From Rubrivivax sp. (GTDB taxonomy: Bacteria > Pseudomonadota > Gammaproteobacteria > Burkholderiales > Burkholderiaceae_C), in contig JALHPF010000005.1 in the NCBI GenBank assembly GCA_022842595.1, positions 62,001 to 126,000 of the forward strand: DNA of 64,000 bases, in the 5' to 3' direction. Both the position numbers and the translations under genes were made by a program. Under the pieces are notes generated by a model. The model was not told where the DNA came from and did no database searches. It saw nothing but the letters and a program-made list of their open reading frames with translations. Shown piece by piece: positions 52,968-61,348 of the stretch. Every line of letters starts with the position of its first letter. Position 1 is the first letter of the stretch.

Positions 52968-54293
52968 CTAGTGAGCAGGCTTCTCGTCGACCTTGGGCTT
53001 GAATTCGATCTCGGCCTGATCCAGCACCCATGCTTCGATGCGCTCATGCCACATCCGCAACAAGTCGAGCGGGCGCACCCGGTAGTGCTTCTCGGCAATG
53101 GCGCTGGGCTTGTGGCCCTGAATCTGCGCCACCACGCCCACGGGCACCTCCACCCACTCCGACAGCGTACCGAAGGACCGGCGCAAACCGTGCAAGGTGA
53201 CGTGGGGCAAGCCCGCGACCTTGAGAGCCCGGGTGTGGTTCGCCCGCGCGTCTTGCAGACGTCCACTCGCCGCGCTGGGGCTGGTAAAGACGTGGGGGTT
53301 CTTCGGCCGGCGCGGCAACCACGACAGCAGATGCGCGACGTAGGGTGTGAGCGGAATGGTCCGCTCACCCTCGACTTTGTCGCGTATGCGCAGCGCCTTC
53401 CACTGAAAGTCCACGTGCTCCCAGCGCAGGCCCGCCAGTTCTTCCCGGCGCGCACCGGTCAGGAGTAGGGTCTGCAGGTACGCGGCGGCGACCGGGTTGG
53501 GGTCAGCACGCACGGCCTTGAACCACACGGCCAGCTGCTCGCGCTGCAGGGAGTCCGTCTTGGCGGTGGGCTTGCCTAGCTTCTCGCGGGTCTTCTTGCT
53601 GCGGCAAGCTTCAGGCTGAGCCATGAGGCGATAGTCATCGCTCTCGGCGCACCAGTTCAGGAAGGCTCGCAGTAGGCGAAAGCCCAACAGAGCACGCGCC
53701 GGCCGGGCCTTCGTCTCCCGCGTCACCCACGACTGCACGGCGGCGGCGTCAATCTCGGCCAGCGGGCGGGCCAGGAGCGGGCGCAGTGGGCCGACGATGG
53801 TCTTGCCCTCGGCGCGCTTGCGCTGCCTGCCGCCCTCGGTGGCGAATGCCAGGTGATCGGCGTGGTTTCGCTCGCTCCAATGCGGCTTTCGCTCTGCGCA
53901 GTAGACCTCCCACGCCATGAGACCCGTGACTTCGAGCCGCTGGCGGGCTGCCTTGGCGGCATCACGGACGGCGCGGTCGCTGGCTTCCTGTTCGGAGCGC
54001 TCACGGCGTGGGTCCTTGCCCTCGTCGATAAGGCGCTGAAGGCGGCGGGCCTGCTCCTGGGCCTTGGGGATCGTGTACACGCCACTGCCGTCCTCACTGA
54101 TGGGTTCGCCGATGGTCAGGCGGACGGTCTGGCCGTCGCGAAGTCGCGTCTGAAAAATGTAGGCCCGCGCACCCTGGGCCGTAACCCGTAGCCCCAAGCC
54201 CGGTGCCTTCGCGTCCCATAGGAAGGCTTGAGCCTTGCCTTCAGGGCAGGTGAATTCGGCTAGCCGGCCGGCGGTGAAGTTGACCTTGGCCAT
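52968..54293 (-). CDS. Tyrosine recombinase (island integrase)
   Basis: A 441-residue integrase of the DUF4102/P4-type layout. The ATG at 54293 has GGAGG 7 bp upstream. The N-terminal arm-binding domain (MAKVNFTAGRLAEF, FLWDAKAPGLGLRVTAQGAR) is followed by a core-binding domain. Catalytic residues are in TGARREELAGLRW (first Arg, about 277), HGLRRSFGT (His/Arg, about 366-369), GHKPSAIAEKHY (His, Tyr; about 392-403). It reads away from the right att site, 185 bp away, and inserts at the tRNA-Phe 3' end. No frameshift, so probably functional. Confidence 0.93.
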   Translation of the reverse strand: MAKVNFTAGRLAEFTCPEGKAQAFLWDAKAPGLGLRVTAQGARAYIFQTRLRDGQTVRLTIGEPISEDGSGVYTIPKAQEQARRLQRLIDEGKDPRRERSEQEASDRAVRDAAKAARQRLEVTGLMAWEVYCAERKPHWSERNHADHLAFATEGGRQRKRAEGKTIVGPLRPLLARPLAEIDAAAVQSWVTRETKARPARALLGFRLLRAFLNWCAESDDYRLMAQPEACRSKKTREKLGKPTAKTDSLQREQLAVWFKAVRADPNPVAAAYLQTLLLTGARREELAGLRWEHVDFQWKALRIRDKVEGERTIPLTPYVAHLLSWLPRRPKNPHVFTSPSAASGRLQDARANHTRALKVAGLPHVTLHGLRRSFGTLSEWVEVPVGVVAQIQGHKPSAIAEKHYRVRPLDLLRMWHERIEAWVLDQAEIEFKPKVDEKPAH

Positions 54294-54327
54294 CCCGCAC
54301 CCTCCAATGCGTACACCCGCGAACCCA

Positions 54328-54347
54328 TGTAAGCAGAGATGTAAGCA
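54328..54347 (+). repeat. Paired TGTAAGCA repeats, putative integrase arm sites (right end)
   Basis: TGTAAGCA at 54328 and again at 54340 (12 bp start to start), 35 bp upstream of the integrase ATG and 131 bp inside the right att core. The pair mirrors that at 12429-12448 in sequence and spacing. Confidence 0.65.
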
Positions 54348-54478
54348 CATTCTAGGCATCCGGATCAACACCGTCCAACATAAGGCGCAGACCTGGAACC
54401 CGGATGGATGCTTGATTTCATAGGAAACCGCCGGGAATTTCAACACGCCGAAACTGCTGCGAGTTCGGCATCTCGCAT

Positions 54479-54524
54479 ATTGAAAATCCGCGTGTCGGTG
54501 GTTCGATTCCGCCCCAGGCCACCA
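54479..54524 (+). repeat. Right attachment site core (attR)
   Basis: 46 bp identical to the tRNA-Phe 3' end at 12325-12370. The sequence to its right (from 54525) is the displaced tRNA-Phe downstream flank with its own terminator. Confidence 0.93.
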
Positions 54525-54532
54525 AGATCGCA

Positions 54533-54566
54533 AGCCCTTGATTCTTCACAGGATCGAGGGCTTTTT
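54533..54566 (+). terminator. Displaced native tRNA-Phe terminator (copy A)
   Basis: AGCCCTTGAT and ATCGAGGGCT form a 10-bp stem (one G-T pair) around a 10-base loop, followed by a TTTTT run. A near-identical structure follows the later att-like copies. Confidence 0.75.
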
Positions 54567-54749
54567 CACATCTTGGGCTGCGCTTCCCGCTTGGTTTGGT
54601 ACACCGGGCAGGTACGCCATGAGTCTTTCGCAGCATGCCGGTAGCCGACACCTCTTCTTCAATGAATTGCTTGCTGGCGCGAACGCCGCGTGCTCGCGCT
54701 GCACTGCGCGACCTTGCACCCACCGACTCGCCCAGGTGAACTGCAAGCA

Positions 54750-55658
54750 TCAGATCTTGAACCAGTCCGACAGTTGCTCGACATAGTCCGTTGGCAACAG
54801 ATGCCCTGATTCAAATCGCAGGTGCTTCTTGTCCTGGCTGGGTATGGCATCGAAGAGGGCCTGGTTTTGCTTGGGGTTGGCCTCGTCATCCTCGTCACCC
54901 GTCAGCAGCCACACGCGCTTGCCTTGCAGTCCTGCGACCAGGTTGATGGGAGCCACGGCCGCGACGTTGTCGCCCAGATGAGGCGGCACCATGGCCGCGA
55001 CGGCATGCACCCGCTCATCGAGCCCAGCCAGCAGCAGCGCGCCCTGTGCGCCCATGCTGTAGCCGGCTGCCTTGATGCGTTGGGCGTCCAGATGAGGTTG
55101 CGTGACCAGGAAGTCGAGCAGCACGCGGTGATCACGCACCGTGTCAATGATCATCTGTTCGTAGGCTTGACGCTTTCCGAACCAATGCATGTCACGCATG
55201 GCCATGCGCATCGGATGCGGCTGACCCAGATTCCTGCGCTGGCCGTGCGCACGTGCATCGATGGCAACCACCGCGTAACCCCGCTGCAGCGCCATCTGCG
55301 TGATCCGGTGTGTCTGCTCGATGGTGGGTCTTCCGTTGAACTCCGCTTGCCACCAGCGCATGTGGGTGCTGCCCATGGCGTGCATGCCGATCAGCACGGG
55401 AAAGGGTCGTGTCGCCTTTGCCGGGTCACTGGGATAGACGATGCGGCCGTTGAACAGCGCGCCGTCAAAGCTCTGCAGGCGTAGATCGACCGAATGGGTG
55501 TCAACCGCGGTGAGTTGCTCTTTGTACGCATAGCGCGTCTGCAGCTCGGCGGGAGTGACGGTGTAGGGTTTGAGCCAGACGAAGTGCCAGATGGCGGCGG
55601 CGGCCGCCGCCAAGCCAATGAAGATTCCGATCGCTGTGGTCGCTCGTCTGTGTTTCAT
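54750..55658 (-). CDS. Exported alpha/beta hydrolase
   Basis: A 302-residue serine hydrolase. The ATG at 55658 gives a start MKHRRATT before a transmembrane/signal segment (AIGIFIGLAAAAAAIWHFVW). The nucleophile elbow is GYSMGAQG (Ser at about residue 176), and Asp (TGDEDD) and His (ESGHLLP) complete the triad. It resembles dienelactone-hydrolase or acyl-peptidase-like enzymes; substrate unknown. It is outside the island, near the displaced tRNA flank. Confidence 0.75.
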   Translation of the reverse strand: MKHRRATTAIGIFIGLAAAAAAIWHFVWLKPYTVTPAELQTRYAYKEQLTAVDTHSVDLRLQSFDGALFNGRIVYPSDPAKATRPFPVLIGMHAMGSTHMRWWQAEFNGRPTIEQTHRITQMALQRGYAVVAIDARAHGQRRNLGQPHPMRMAMRDMHWFGKRQAYEQMIIDTVRDHRVLLDFLVTQPHLDAQRIKAAGYSMGAQGALLLAGLDERVHAVAAMVPPHLGDNVAAVAPINLVAGLQGKRVWLLTGDEDDEANPKQNQALFDAIPSQDKKHLRFESGHLLPTDYVEQLSDWFKI

Positions 55659-55787
55659 GATCGCCCCGATGCTTGTTGAGAAGGCAGAGACCGGCTCTGG
55701 TGGCAGCGCACCTGAAACCGACTGCAACGCAACGCTAACGATGACGGTGTGAATGGCGCGTGAAGCTGGCGCCCGGCCGACCCCCGG

Positions 55788-57305
55788 TCAGGCGCTGGCA
55801 GAACGCGCGGGCTTTGCCAGCCAAGCCTTGGTTGCCCACAGCAACTGCACTCGGGTGTTGCCGTCGGCCTGGGCAATTGACAACTGCAGGCCCTGGTGTT
55901 CGGCCAAACGATGAACGATGGCGAGGCCGAGACCGAGCCCCGCGCTGGCTGCGCCCTTCTGGAAGGGCTGACCCAAACGTTCGCTCAAGCCCGCTGGCAG
56001 TGCCTGGCTGCGGTTCTGCATTTGCAGGCCCTCGACGTCGGCCGCCAGGCTTACCGGCCCAGGTTCGCAATGGGAAAACGCATTGCCGACCAGGTTGGAC
56101 AGCAGGATGTGAAGCACGCCCGGGGCCAGGTCAATGCGCAAGGCCGGGCTGACGGCGATCTCCAACTGGATGTCCTTGCCCTGCAGCCGCGACATCTGTT
56201 CGAGCACCACACGTTCCAGCAGCGGCAGCACCTCCAGCGTGACAGGGGCGGTGACGGCTGCCATGTCGTCCGACACGGATGCCGACATCCCGTTCGCCAT
56301 CGCGGCAGAGACGGCAGCTTCGGCAGACAGGGCAGGCGCACGGGACTCGCGCGCCAAGGCCAGCAGGGTATTGGCGGTCTGCTCCAGATCCCACAAGATC
56401 TGGCGCATTTGCTGCAGCTGGGCCGCGACATCGGTGGGCAGATCCTTGCGGCCCAACAGGCGCTCGCTGGCCATGCCCAGAACTGACAGCGGCGTGCGCA
56501 GCTCGTGGCTGACATCGCGCGTGAAGACCTGTTCGCGCTCAATGAAGGACTGGGTGCGCGCCGTCAGCGCGTCAAGGTGTCGGGCCAGCAGGCCGACCTC
56601 GTCGTCATGGTGGTCCAGGGCGTAGGGGGTAGAACGAGCAGAACTGTCCCCCGGTCGGCTGCGCGCGACGGCGTCGGCCAGGCGCACCAGTGGCGCGCTG
56701 ATGCGCCGCGCTCGCCATGTGGCCAGCCCCAGAGCTGCCAGTGTCAGGCCGCCGCTGCCGGCCGCCCACCAAGCCAGCAACTCGCGGCGAATGGGCCGCA
56801 CCACCAGCAGCCCGCTGGCCTCGGCAACCAGCAAGGGGTGGCGGGCGTCGGGAACTGGCGGGTCGGGGGGCGCCCCACCCGGGCGGTCCAGCCAATGCAG
56901 GTGGTAATGGCGACCCTGCGTGCCGGGGAATTCGCGTCGGTGCGGCTCGGCCTGCCAGGCCAGGCGCAAGTCAGTCGGAAGGCTGGCCGCAGCGTCATGA
57001 CGCTGCATAAAGGCCTGCGGCGGCGTCGACCAGAGGCCGCCAGCCTGATGCCGGAGCTGCATCTCCGTGGCGGTCCGGGACAGGGTTGAAACAACGAAAC
57101 GGTCTTCCACCGAGTACACGAAGGCCATGGCGAAGAGGCCCAGCAGAGCACTCACGCCCAGGGTGAAGAGCGTGAAACTGAGCATCAGCTGGCGTCGCAA
57201 GCCTTGGCGTGGCCTGGGGAAAGGCGGCAGGGGCTGCGGCGCGGGCCGTGCTGGCGCGCCCGGCGCTGGGTTCGAGTGACCGGGCGCTTGCGGAACTTCA
57301 GCCAC
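55788..57305 (-). CDS. Sensor histidine kinase
   Basis: A 505-residue kinase that starts at a GTG (57305) overlapping the regulator gene. Two transmembrane segments (LMLSFTLFTLGVSALLGLFA and AWWAAGSGGLTLAALGLA) bracket a periplasmic loop. HAMP-like linker, then the phosphoacceptor in RDVSHELRTPLSVLG, and ATP-binding boxes NLVGNAFSHCEPG and LGLGLAIVHRLAEHQG. It is a QseC/EnvZ-like kinase; the stimulus is unknown. Translation coupling to the regulator fixes the partner. Confidence 0.88.
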   Translation of the reverse strand: MAEVPQAPGHSNPAPGAPARPAPQPLPPFPRPRQGLRRQLMLSFTLFTLGVSALLGLFAMAFVYSVEDRFVVSTLSRTATEMQLRHQAGGLWSTPPQAFMQRHDAAASLPTDLRLAWQAEPHRREFPGTQGRHYHLHWLDRPGGAPPDPPVPDARHPLLVAEASGLLVVRPIRRELLAWWAAGSGGLTLAALGLATWRARRISAPLVRLADAVARSRPGDSSARSTPYALDHHDDEVGLLARHLDALTARTQSFIEREQVFTRDVSHELRTPLSVLGMASERLLGRKDLPTDVAAQLQQMRQILWDLEQTANTLLALARESRAPALSAEAAVSAAMANGMSASVSDDMAAVTAPVTLEVLPLLERVVLEQMSRLQGKDIQLEIAVSPALRIDLAPGVLHILLSNLVGNAFSHCEPGPVSLAADVEGLQMQNRSQALPAGLSERLGQPFQKGAASAGLGLGLAIVHRLAEHQGLQLSIAQADGNTRVQLLWATKAWLAKPARSASA

Positions 57306-57993
57306 GCGGCAGTTCCAGGGTGTAGCCGACGCCGTACACCGTTTTGAGCATCGGCGCAGCGAAGGGTTTGTCCAGCGCCTGGCGCAGCACATACAGGTGG
57401 CTGCGCAGCGGGTCAGACTCTGGTGGCTCATCGCCCCACACGCTGCGCACAAGCTCCGAACGCGTCACGATGCGCGGCCAGGCCTGCGCCAAGTGCAGGA
57501 GCAGTTGGTAGGCGATGGGCTGCAGGTCCAGAACCTGGTCGGCCCGCTCGGCGCGCCCGCGGGTCCGGTCCAGTCGCAGATCGCCCAGCACCAATACATG
57601 GGGCTGGCCCAGGCGGTGGCGGCGCGACAGGGCGCGGCAGCGCCACAGCAGCTCTTCGCCGGCAAAAGGCTTGACGAGGTAGTCGTCGGCCCCGGCTGCG
57701 AAGCCCTGCGCCTTGTCGTCCAGGCTGTCCCGCGCCGTCAGCATCAATACCGGCACATGGGCGGGTGTGGACTCGCGCAGCGCGCGACACAGTTGAACGC
57801 CGTCCAGACCCGGCAAGCCAAGGTCCAGCACCAGTACATCGGGTGGTTGCTCCAGCACCATTTGCAGGCCCAAGCGGCCGTCGCTGGCTTCCTCGACGAC
57901 GTGGCCAGCATCGCGCAGCAAAGCGACGATCTGGGCCCGCAGCATGCCGTGGTCCTCGATCACCAGAACGCGCAGCTGCGCGTTCTGGTTCAT
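57298..57993 (-). CDS. OmpR/PhoB-family response regulator
   Basis: A 231-residue regulator from an ATG at 57993. The receiver has acidic residues in VIEDHGM, phosphoacceptor Asp in DVLVLDLGLPGLDG (about 57) and a Lys in DYLVKPF. A C-terminal winged helix (PRIVTRSELVRSVWGDEPP ... YVLRQALDKPF) binds DNA. Overlaps the kinase gene by 8 bp. Confidence 0.9.
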   Translation of the reverse strand: MNQNAQLRVLVIEDHGMLRAQIVALLRDAGHVVEEASDGRLGLQMVLEQPPDVLVLDLGLPGLDGVQLCRALRESTPAHVPVLMLTARDSLDDKAQGFAAGADDYLVKPFAGEELLWRCRALSRRHRLGQPHVLVLGDLRLDRTRGRAERADQVLDLQPIAYQLLLHLAQAWPRIVTRSELVRSVWGDEPPESDPLRSHLYVLRQALDKPFAAPMLKTVYGVGYTLELPRG

Positions 57994-58375
57994 GACCGCT
58001 TCTCTCGACCCGGCGGCGCGGCAAAGGTCAGCTCGAGCTTGAGCTTCATCCAAGCTTCTCCAGGACAAGAAGGAAACAGTCTACGAGTCCGAATGTGAAG
58101 CCAAAGTCAAGCAACGCCTTCGTGGATGAAGACAGGCCACGCCGACCCGAGACGACGGTTGCGGAACCGAGTCTTCAGGCGTCTGGCGCCTCACAGCGCT
58201 TCCTTCGATTCCGCCCCAGGCCACCAAGATTGCAGGCCCTGATTTCTTCACAGGATCGAGGACTTTCTTGCATCTTGGGCTTCGCTTCCCGCTTGGTTCG
58301 CGAAACCGAGCAACTACGCCATGAGTCTTTCCCAGCAGGCCGGTACGAGTCGATGGTCCACGACTTCATCGAGCT
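57994..58375 (+). other. Non-coding stretch containing att-like copy B
   Basis: About 380 bp between the regulator gene and the HExxH-protein gene. It holds the second tRNA-Phe 3'-end copy (58204) and its decayed terminator; nothing else is supported. Confidence 0.5.
58204..58226 (+). repeat. Decayed tRNA-Phe 3'-end copy (att-like site B)
   Basis: 23 bp (ttcgattccgccccaggc then cacca) match the T-arm and acceptor end of tRNA-Phe. The following ~120 bp match the flank after attR, including a mutated terminator stem. Confidence 0.8.
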
Positions 58376-58751
58376 TCACCCCGGCACGTCGTCGCCAGCC
58401 TCGAGCCTGCGTGCTTCCCGCTCGAAGTGGTTGTCGATGTACGGCCGGCGACCTCGGAGCAGTTGCCAGGCGCTGCTGCCCAGATAGAGCACGAAGAACA
58501 GCAGTCCCCACCGCTCGTACTGCGCGACGTGGACCCGTTCGTGCGAGCGCACGGCGCCGTGGCACGCATGCGTGCGCGCCAGCACGATGTGGCCCAGCGT
58601 GATCGCGCTGAAGGGCAGCCGTGCAAGCAGCCTTGCGCCGGGGAGCCGGTCGCTGTCAAACGCCACCTCGATGACGCCGGTGACGCGCCGCGCCGATGCG
58701 CCGGCGGCGGACAGCAGCAGCGCAGGCAGCACGCCCACCGCCGTGCAGGGC
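58204..58751 (+). repeat. Duplicated flank block (copy B of a ~540-bp repeat)
   Basis: From the att-like core through the HExxH-protein gene this block is highly similar to 61186-61724, at about 540 bp in both places. Similarity ends sharply at ccgtgcagggc in both copies. Confidence 0.8.
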
Positions 58752-58792
58752 GCCACCCACAAGTACTTCCAGCTGGACGCTTGTCCCATCAC
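58376..58792 (-). CDS. Small membrane protein with HExxH motif (copy 1)
   Basis: A 138-residue protein. Hydrophobic N-terminal segment (YLWVAPCTAVGVLPALLLSA), a middle region with HIVLARTHACH, then SHERVHVAQYERWG, which contains HExxH and is followed by a transmembrane-like LLFFVLYLGSSAWQLL. The C-terminus has YIDNHFEREAR, a possible third ligand. It has the look of a minimal membrane metallopeptidase but the family is unknown to me. It follows the PHA-system gene by 24 bp on the same strand. A second copy is at 61349. Confidence 0.7.
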   Translation of the reverse strand: MMGQASSWKYLWVAPCTAVGVLPALLLSAAGASARRVTGVIEVAFDSDRLPGARLLARLPFSAITLGHIVLARTHACHGAVRSHERVHVAQYERWGLLFFVLYLGSSAWQLLRGRRPYIDNHFEREARRLEAGDDVPG

Positions 58793-58816
58793 GTCCCCGT
58801 CAGCCCCGACGCGGTG

Positions 58817-59128
58817 TCAGTCCTTCGTCAACAACAACTCCCCGGCTGTTTGCAGCCGGCCCCTGAACGCGCTGGCAATCCGGCCCAGCAGCCCGGGCAG
58901 CTCGATCTCGATGGCCACGACCGTGTCCAGCACGTCGATGGTCCCGGGCATCGTCTGACCCATCGCCGCGATGCTGAACGTCAGCCGGTCCCCATCCCAG
59001 CGTTGCGTGCAGACGCCCGCACCCCCGGGAAGCTGGCGGGCGAGGTTTCCGAAACCGCTCTCGATGCGGCGGCGAGCTTCCGCACGACCGAGCTGGTGGG
59101 GGATTTCGACCTTGAGCGGTTGAGCCAT
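58817..59128 (-). CDS. Polyhydroxyalkanoic acid system family protein
   Basis: A 103-residue protein starting MAQPLKVEIPHQLGRAEARR. The pattern of a helix, beta strands (GDRLTFSIAAMGQTMPGTID) and a C-terminal GELLLTKD resembles the TIGR02610-type PHA granule-associated family found near PHA genes in betaproteobacteria. Role in granule handling is from the family only. Co-oriented with the HExxH gene. Confidence 0.75.
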   Translation of the reverse strand: MAQPLKVEIPHQLGRAEARRRIESGFGNLARQLPGGAGVCTQRWDGDRLTFSIAAMGQTMPGTIDVLDTVVAIEIELPGLLGRIASAFRGRLQTAGELLLTKD

Positions 59129-59492
59129 GCGCGCAGGGTGACGCAACCCGAAAGCCCCTGCCGCTGGTGAAGGAACCCGCGGCGCGCCGTCTGCGCTGAT
59201 CGCTGGCCACCCGGCAGGCGGGCTTTCGGGCTGGACCCCGCGCGGCTGCGGGGCGGCGATGCGGGGCCTGGCGCATGGATTGCCCGCGTGATGGCTTGGT
59301 AGAAGCGCGGGCGCGTCGCCCCCAGCGCACCGAAGCCTTCTCGCTTCTGGAGCCGATCGGCCGGGGCCCCGCCTGTCGGCGGTTCCTGCGGAAAGCCCGT
59401 GCGCAACAGCGCTTCGTCGCATCGAGCTCGCAGCGCAGTCCGCGCCTGCCTAAAGTGCAGTCATCGAATCGCAAACGCCAACGGACATCATC
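59129..59492 (+). other. Non-coding stretch
   Basis: About 360 bp between divergent genes. GC-rich, with no gene, hairpin or repeat that I can support. Confidence 0.4.
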
Positions 59493-59642
59493 ATGACCAC
59501 CCACCAAACCTCGACCCTCTTCTCCCTTTTCGGCGCCGCCATCATGACGATCGCGATGCTGGCCGGCGTGAGCGGCTTGGCCACCAGCGAGGCGGCCAGC
59601 GCGCATCTGGCCCACGCCGCGGCGAGCTCCGCCAAGGCCTGA
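59493..59642 (+). CDS. Small membrane protein
   Basis: A 49-residue peptide with one predicted transmembrane helix (LFSLFGAAIMTIAMLAGVSG) and an Ala/Ser/His-rich tail. Start ATG at 59493 and TGA at 59640-59642. Similar short proteins are common in Burkholderiales; function unknown. Confidence 0.6.
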   Translation: MTTHQTSTLFSLFGAAIMTIAMLAGVSGLATSEAASAHLAHAAASSAKA

Positions 59643-59718
59643 GCGTCGTCCGGGTCGCCGCCTGAACGCCCGGGCTGTGCGGGCGTTCGCGCTTCGGCGA
59701 TCCACGTCTGGCTCCGCG

Positions 59719-59935
59719 TCAGCTTCCCTCGCGAGCCATCCTGGCATGCCGTTCGACCTCCTTCGCGCTCGGCGCGGTCTGGGCGAACGACCCGACTAGC
59801 AACTCGCCGGCAGTGGCCGCGGCACCCTGCAGGATCGACTCGTCGTTCCAGTTCAGGCTTTTCAGCGTGAGAGAAGCAACGTGCTTGCGGGGCGCATTGA
59901 ACGTCGTTGCGATCGGGCCGTCGGCCGGCTGGTAG
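59719..59935 (-). pseudogene. C-terminal fragment of a dihydrofolate-reductase-family protein
   Basis: The minus-strand frame reads YQPADGPIATTFNAPRKHVA followed by SLTLKSLNWND, close to the (N)xxPKYVxSxTL..xW pattern in the middle of DHFR/RibD-like proteins, then runs to a stop at 59719. The N-terminal half and active-site region are absent; the frame begins next to the truncated Fic gene. A start codon is not apparent. Confidence 0.5.
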
Positions 59936-59937
59936 GG

Positions 59938-60414
59938 TCAGTGGGTCTCGACGATTTCGTAGGTCCGGCGGCAGGGCAGCAACTCGAGATCCTTGCCTTC
60001 GAAGCCGTCACACAGCAGCCGCACAGAAGTCGGCAGGCCGGCCTCGTTGTGCAGCTTGTCGCGCACGAGCCGGAATGCGCGCAGGTAGTTGGTGACCTCC
60101 TCGACATCGGCAGTATTCGCCAGCACCTGGCCGGCCTCGTCGTCGAAGAGGTCGGTCAGCGTCGCCTGGGTGCCTTCGATCTGCGAAGTGAGCAGCGCCT
60201 CCTTGCGGATGGCGCTGTAGAGCAGCCAGTCGACCGAAGGCACCAGGCCAGCCAAGCCGGCCAGCCGGGCCAAGGCCATCTCGGCGCGGTGGTTGCCGGT
60301 GGCGTGGATTTCAGCCGCCAACGGCGGGTCGGCCGGCGGCAGCGGGTGGGGCACGAACGCCTGCACCGCCTCGCCCAGCGTGGTGGTGGTGATGGTGGTG
60401 CCGGTGGTGCGCAT
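59938..60414 (-). pseudogene. Truncated Fic-family protein (N-terminal part)
   Basis: A 158-residue product from an ATG at 60414. The N-terminal Fic module is recognisable (RKEALLTSQIEGTQATLTDL), including the inhibitory helix pattern [S/T]xxxE[G/N]. The frame stops before the catalytic HPFxxGNGR loop, so AMP-transferase activity must be lost. A DHFR-like fragment follows directly, pointing to a deletion. Confidence 0.65.
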
Positions 60415-60448
60415 CGTATGAAAGCCAGCTTGAGACGCCGACGTTCAT

Positions 60449-60466
60449 ATTAAAGCGATCTTTAAT
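60449..60466 (+). promoter_or_regulatory. Perfect palindrome upstream of the fic remnant
   Basis: ATTAAAG-CGAT-CTTTAAT, a 7-bp perfect dyad 35 bp upstream of the minus-strand fic start, in an AT-rich patch. Probably an operator or promoter element left from the intact gene. Confidence 0.45.
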
Positions 60467-60571
60467 TAGAGGGAAGGCAGCGCAAGCAGGTTTGCAGGGC
60501 GTCCCGCGGCGGCGCCCGCCCGTCAGCCCGTCCATGTGCGCGCGCGTTGGGGTTGCTCTGTGAACTTCCGC

Positions 60572-60994
60572 TTACTCCCCCATCACATGCAGCGCCACTT
60601 CCCGCCGATGCGGCCGAAGCCGGTGCTCCCAAAGGTAGATGCCTTGCCACGTGCCGAGCACGGGTCGCCCCTGGCTCACGGGAATCGACAGCTGCACGGC
60701 GGTCAGCGCTGCGCGCACATGCGCCGGCATGTCGTCGGGGCCTTCGTCGCGGTGGCGAAACAGCGGGTCGCCATCGGGACCGAGCCGGGCGAAAAAGCGT
60801 TCAAGATCGGCCCGCACGTCCGGGTCCGCGTTCTCCTGGATCAGCAAGCTGGCCGACGTGTGCCGAACGAACAGCGTGAGCAAGCCGTCGCGCAAGCCGC
60901 TGGCAGCAACCCATGCGTGCACCTCCTCGGTGATCTCGTGAAGGCCACGTCCCTTTGTGTGGACGATGATCGTGGTGTTCAGCTGTCGAAGCAT
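60572..60994 (-). CDS. yjbQ: YjbQ family protein (UPF0047)
   Basis: A 140-residue YjbQ. The signature HTSASLLIQENADPDV and the later GTWQGIYLWEHR are diagnostic, with conserved His residues that may bind zinc. The ATG at 60994 gives the standard length. Family members have weak thiamine phosphate synthase activity; the physiological role is not settled. No linked genes. Confidence 0.9.
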   Translation of the reverse strand: MLRQLNTTIIVHTKGRGLHEITEEVHAWVAASGLRDGLLTLFVRHTSASLLIQENADPDVRADLERFFARLGPDGDPLFRHRDEGPDDMPAHVRAALTAVQLSIPVSQGRPVLGTWQGIYLWEHRLRPHRREVALHVMGE

Positions 60995-61185
60995 ATGCCA
61001 AGCATAGCCAGAGCTCATCGCCTGCTGCCTGAGTGACACTCGCTTGTCAGGTTAGCCAGCGGACTGCACACAGCACACGCGAAGCACGCGCGCTAAGCCG
61101 CCTTGGCGAAACCATGGACATAACCGGCCTGCCCGTACCGCCGTGAACCCAGCACCCGTGCGGCTTTCCGCGCTTCTTGCGGTAG

Positions 61186-61200
61186 CGCCCCAGGCCACCA
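61186..61200 (+). repeat. Decayed tRNA-Phe 3'-end copy (att-like site C)
   Basis: 15 bp (cgccccaggccacca) match the tRNA-Phe acceptor end. The adjoining flank matches copies A and B and has a complete terminator stem at 61209-61243. Confidence 0.7.
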
Positions 61201-61208
61201 AGATTGCG

Positions 61209-61243
61209 AGCCCTTGATCCTTCACAGGATCGAGGGCTTTTTG
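61209..61243 (+). terminator. Terminator downstream of att-like copy C
   Basis: AGCCCTTGAT/ATCGAGGGCT stem with a 10-base loop followed by TTTTT, the same structure as at 54533. In copy B the stem is mutated. Confidence 0.7.
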
Positions 61244-61348
61244 CATCTTGGACTTCGCTCCCCGCTTGGTTCGGGATACCGAGCAGGTACGCCATGAGTC
61301 CTTCTCAGCATGCCGGTACGAGTCGATGGTCCACGACTTCATCGAGCT

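Larger units (their letters stand above)
60995..61348 (+). other. Non-coding stretch with att-like copy C
   Basis: About 350 bp holding the third tRNA-Phe 3'-end copy and an intact terminator (61209-61243). No gene supported. Confidence 0.5.
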
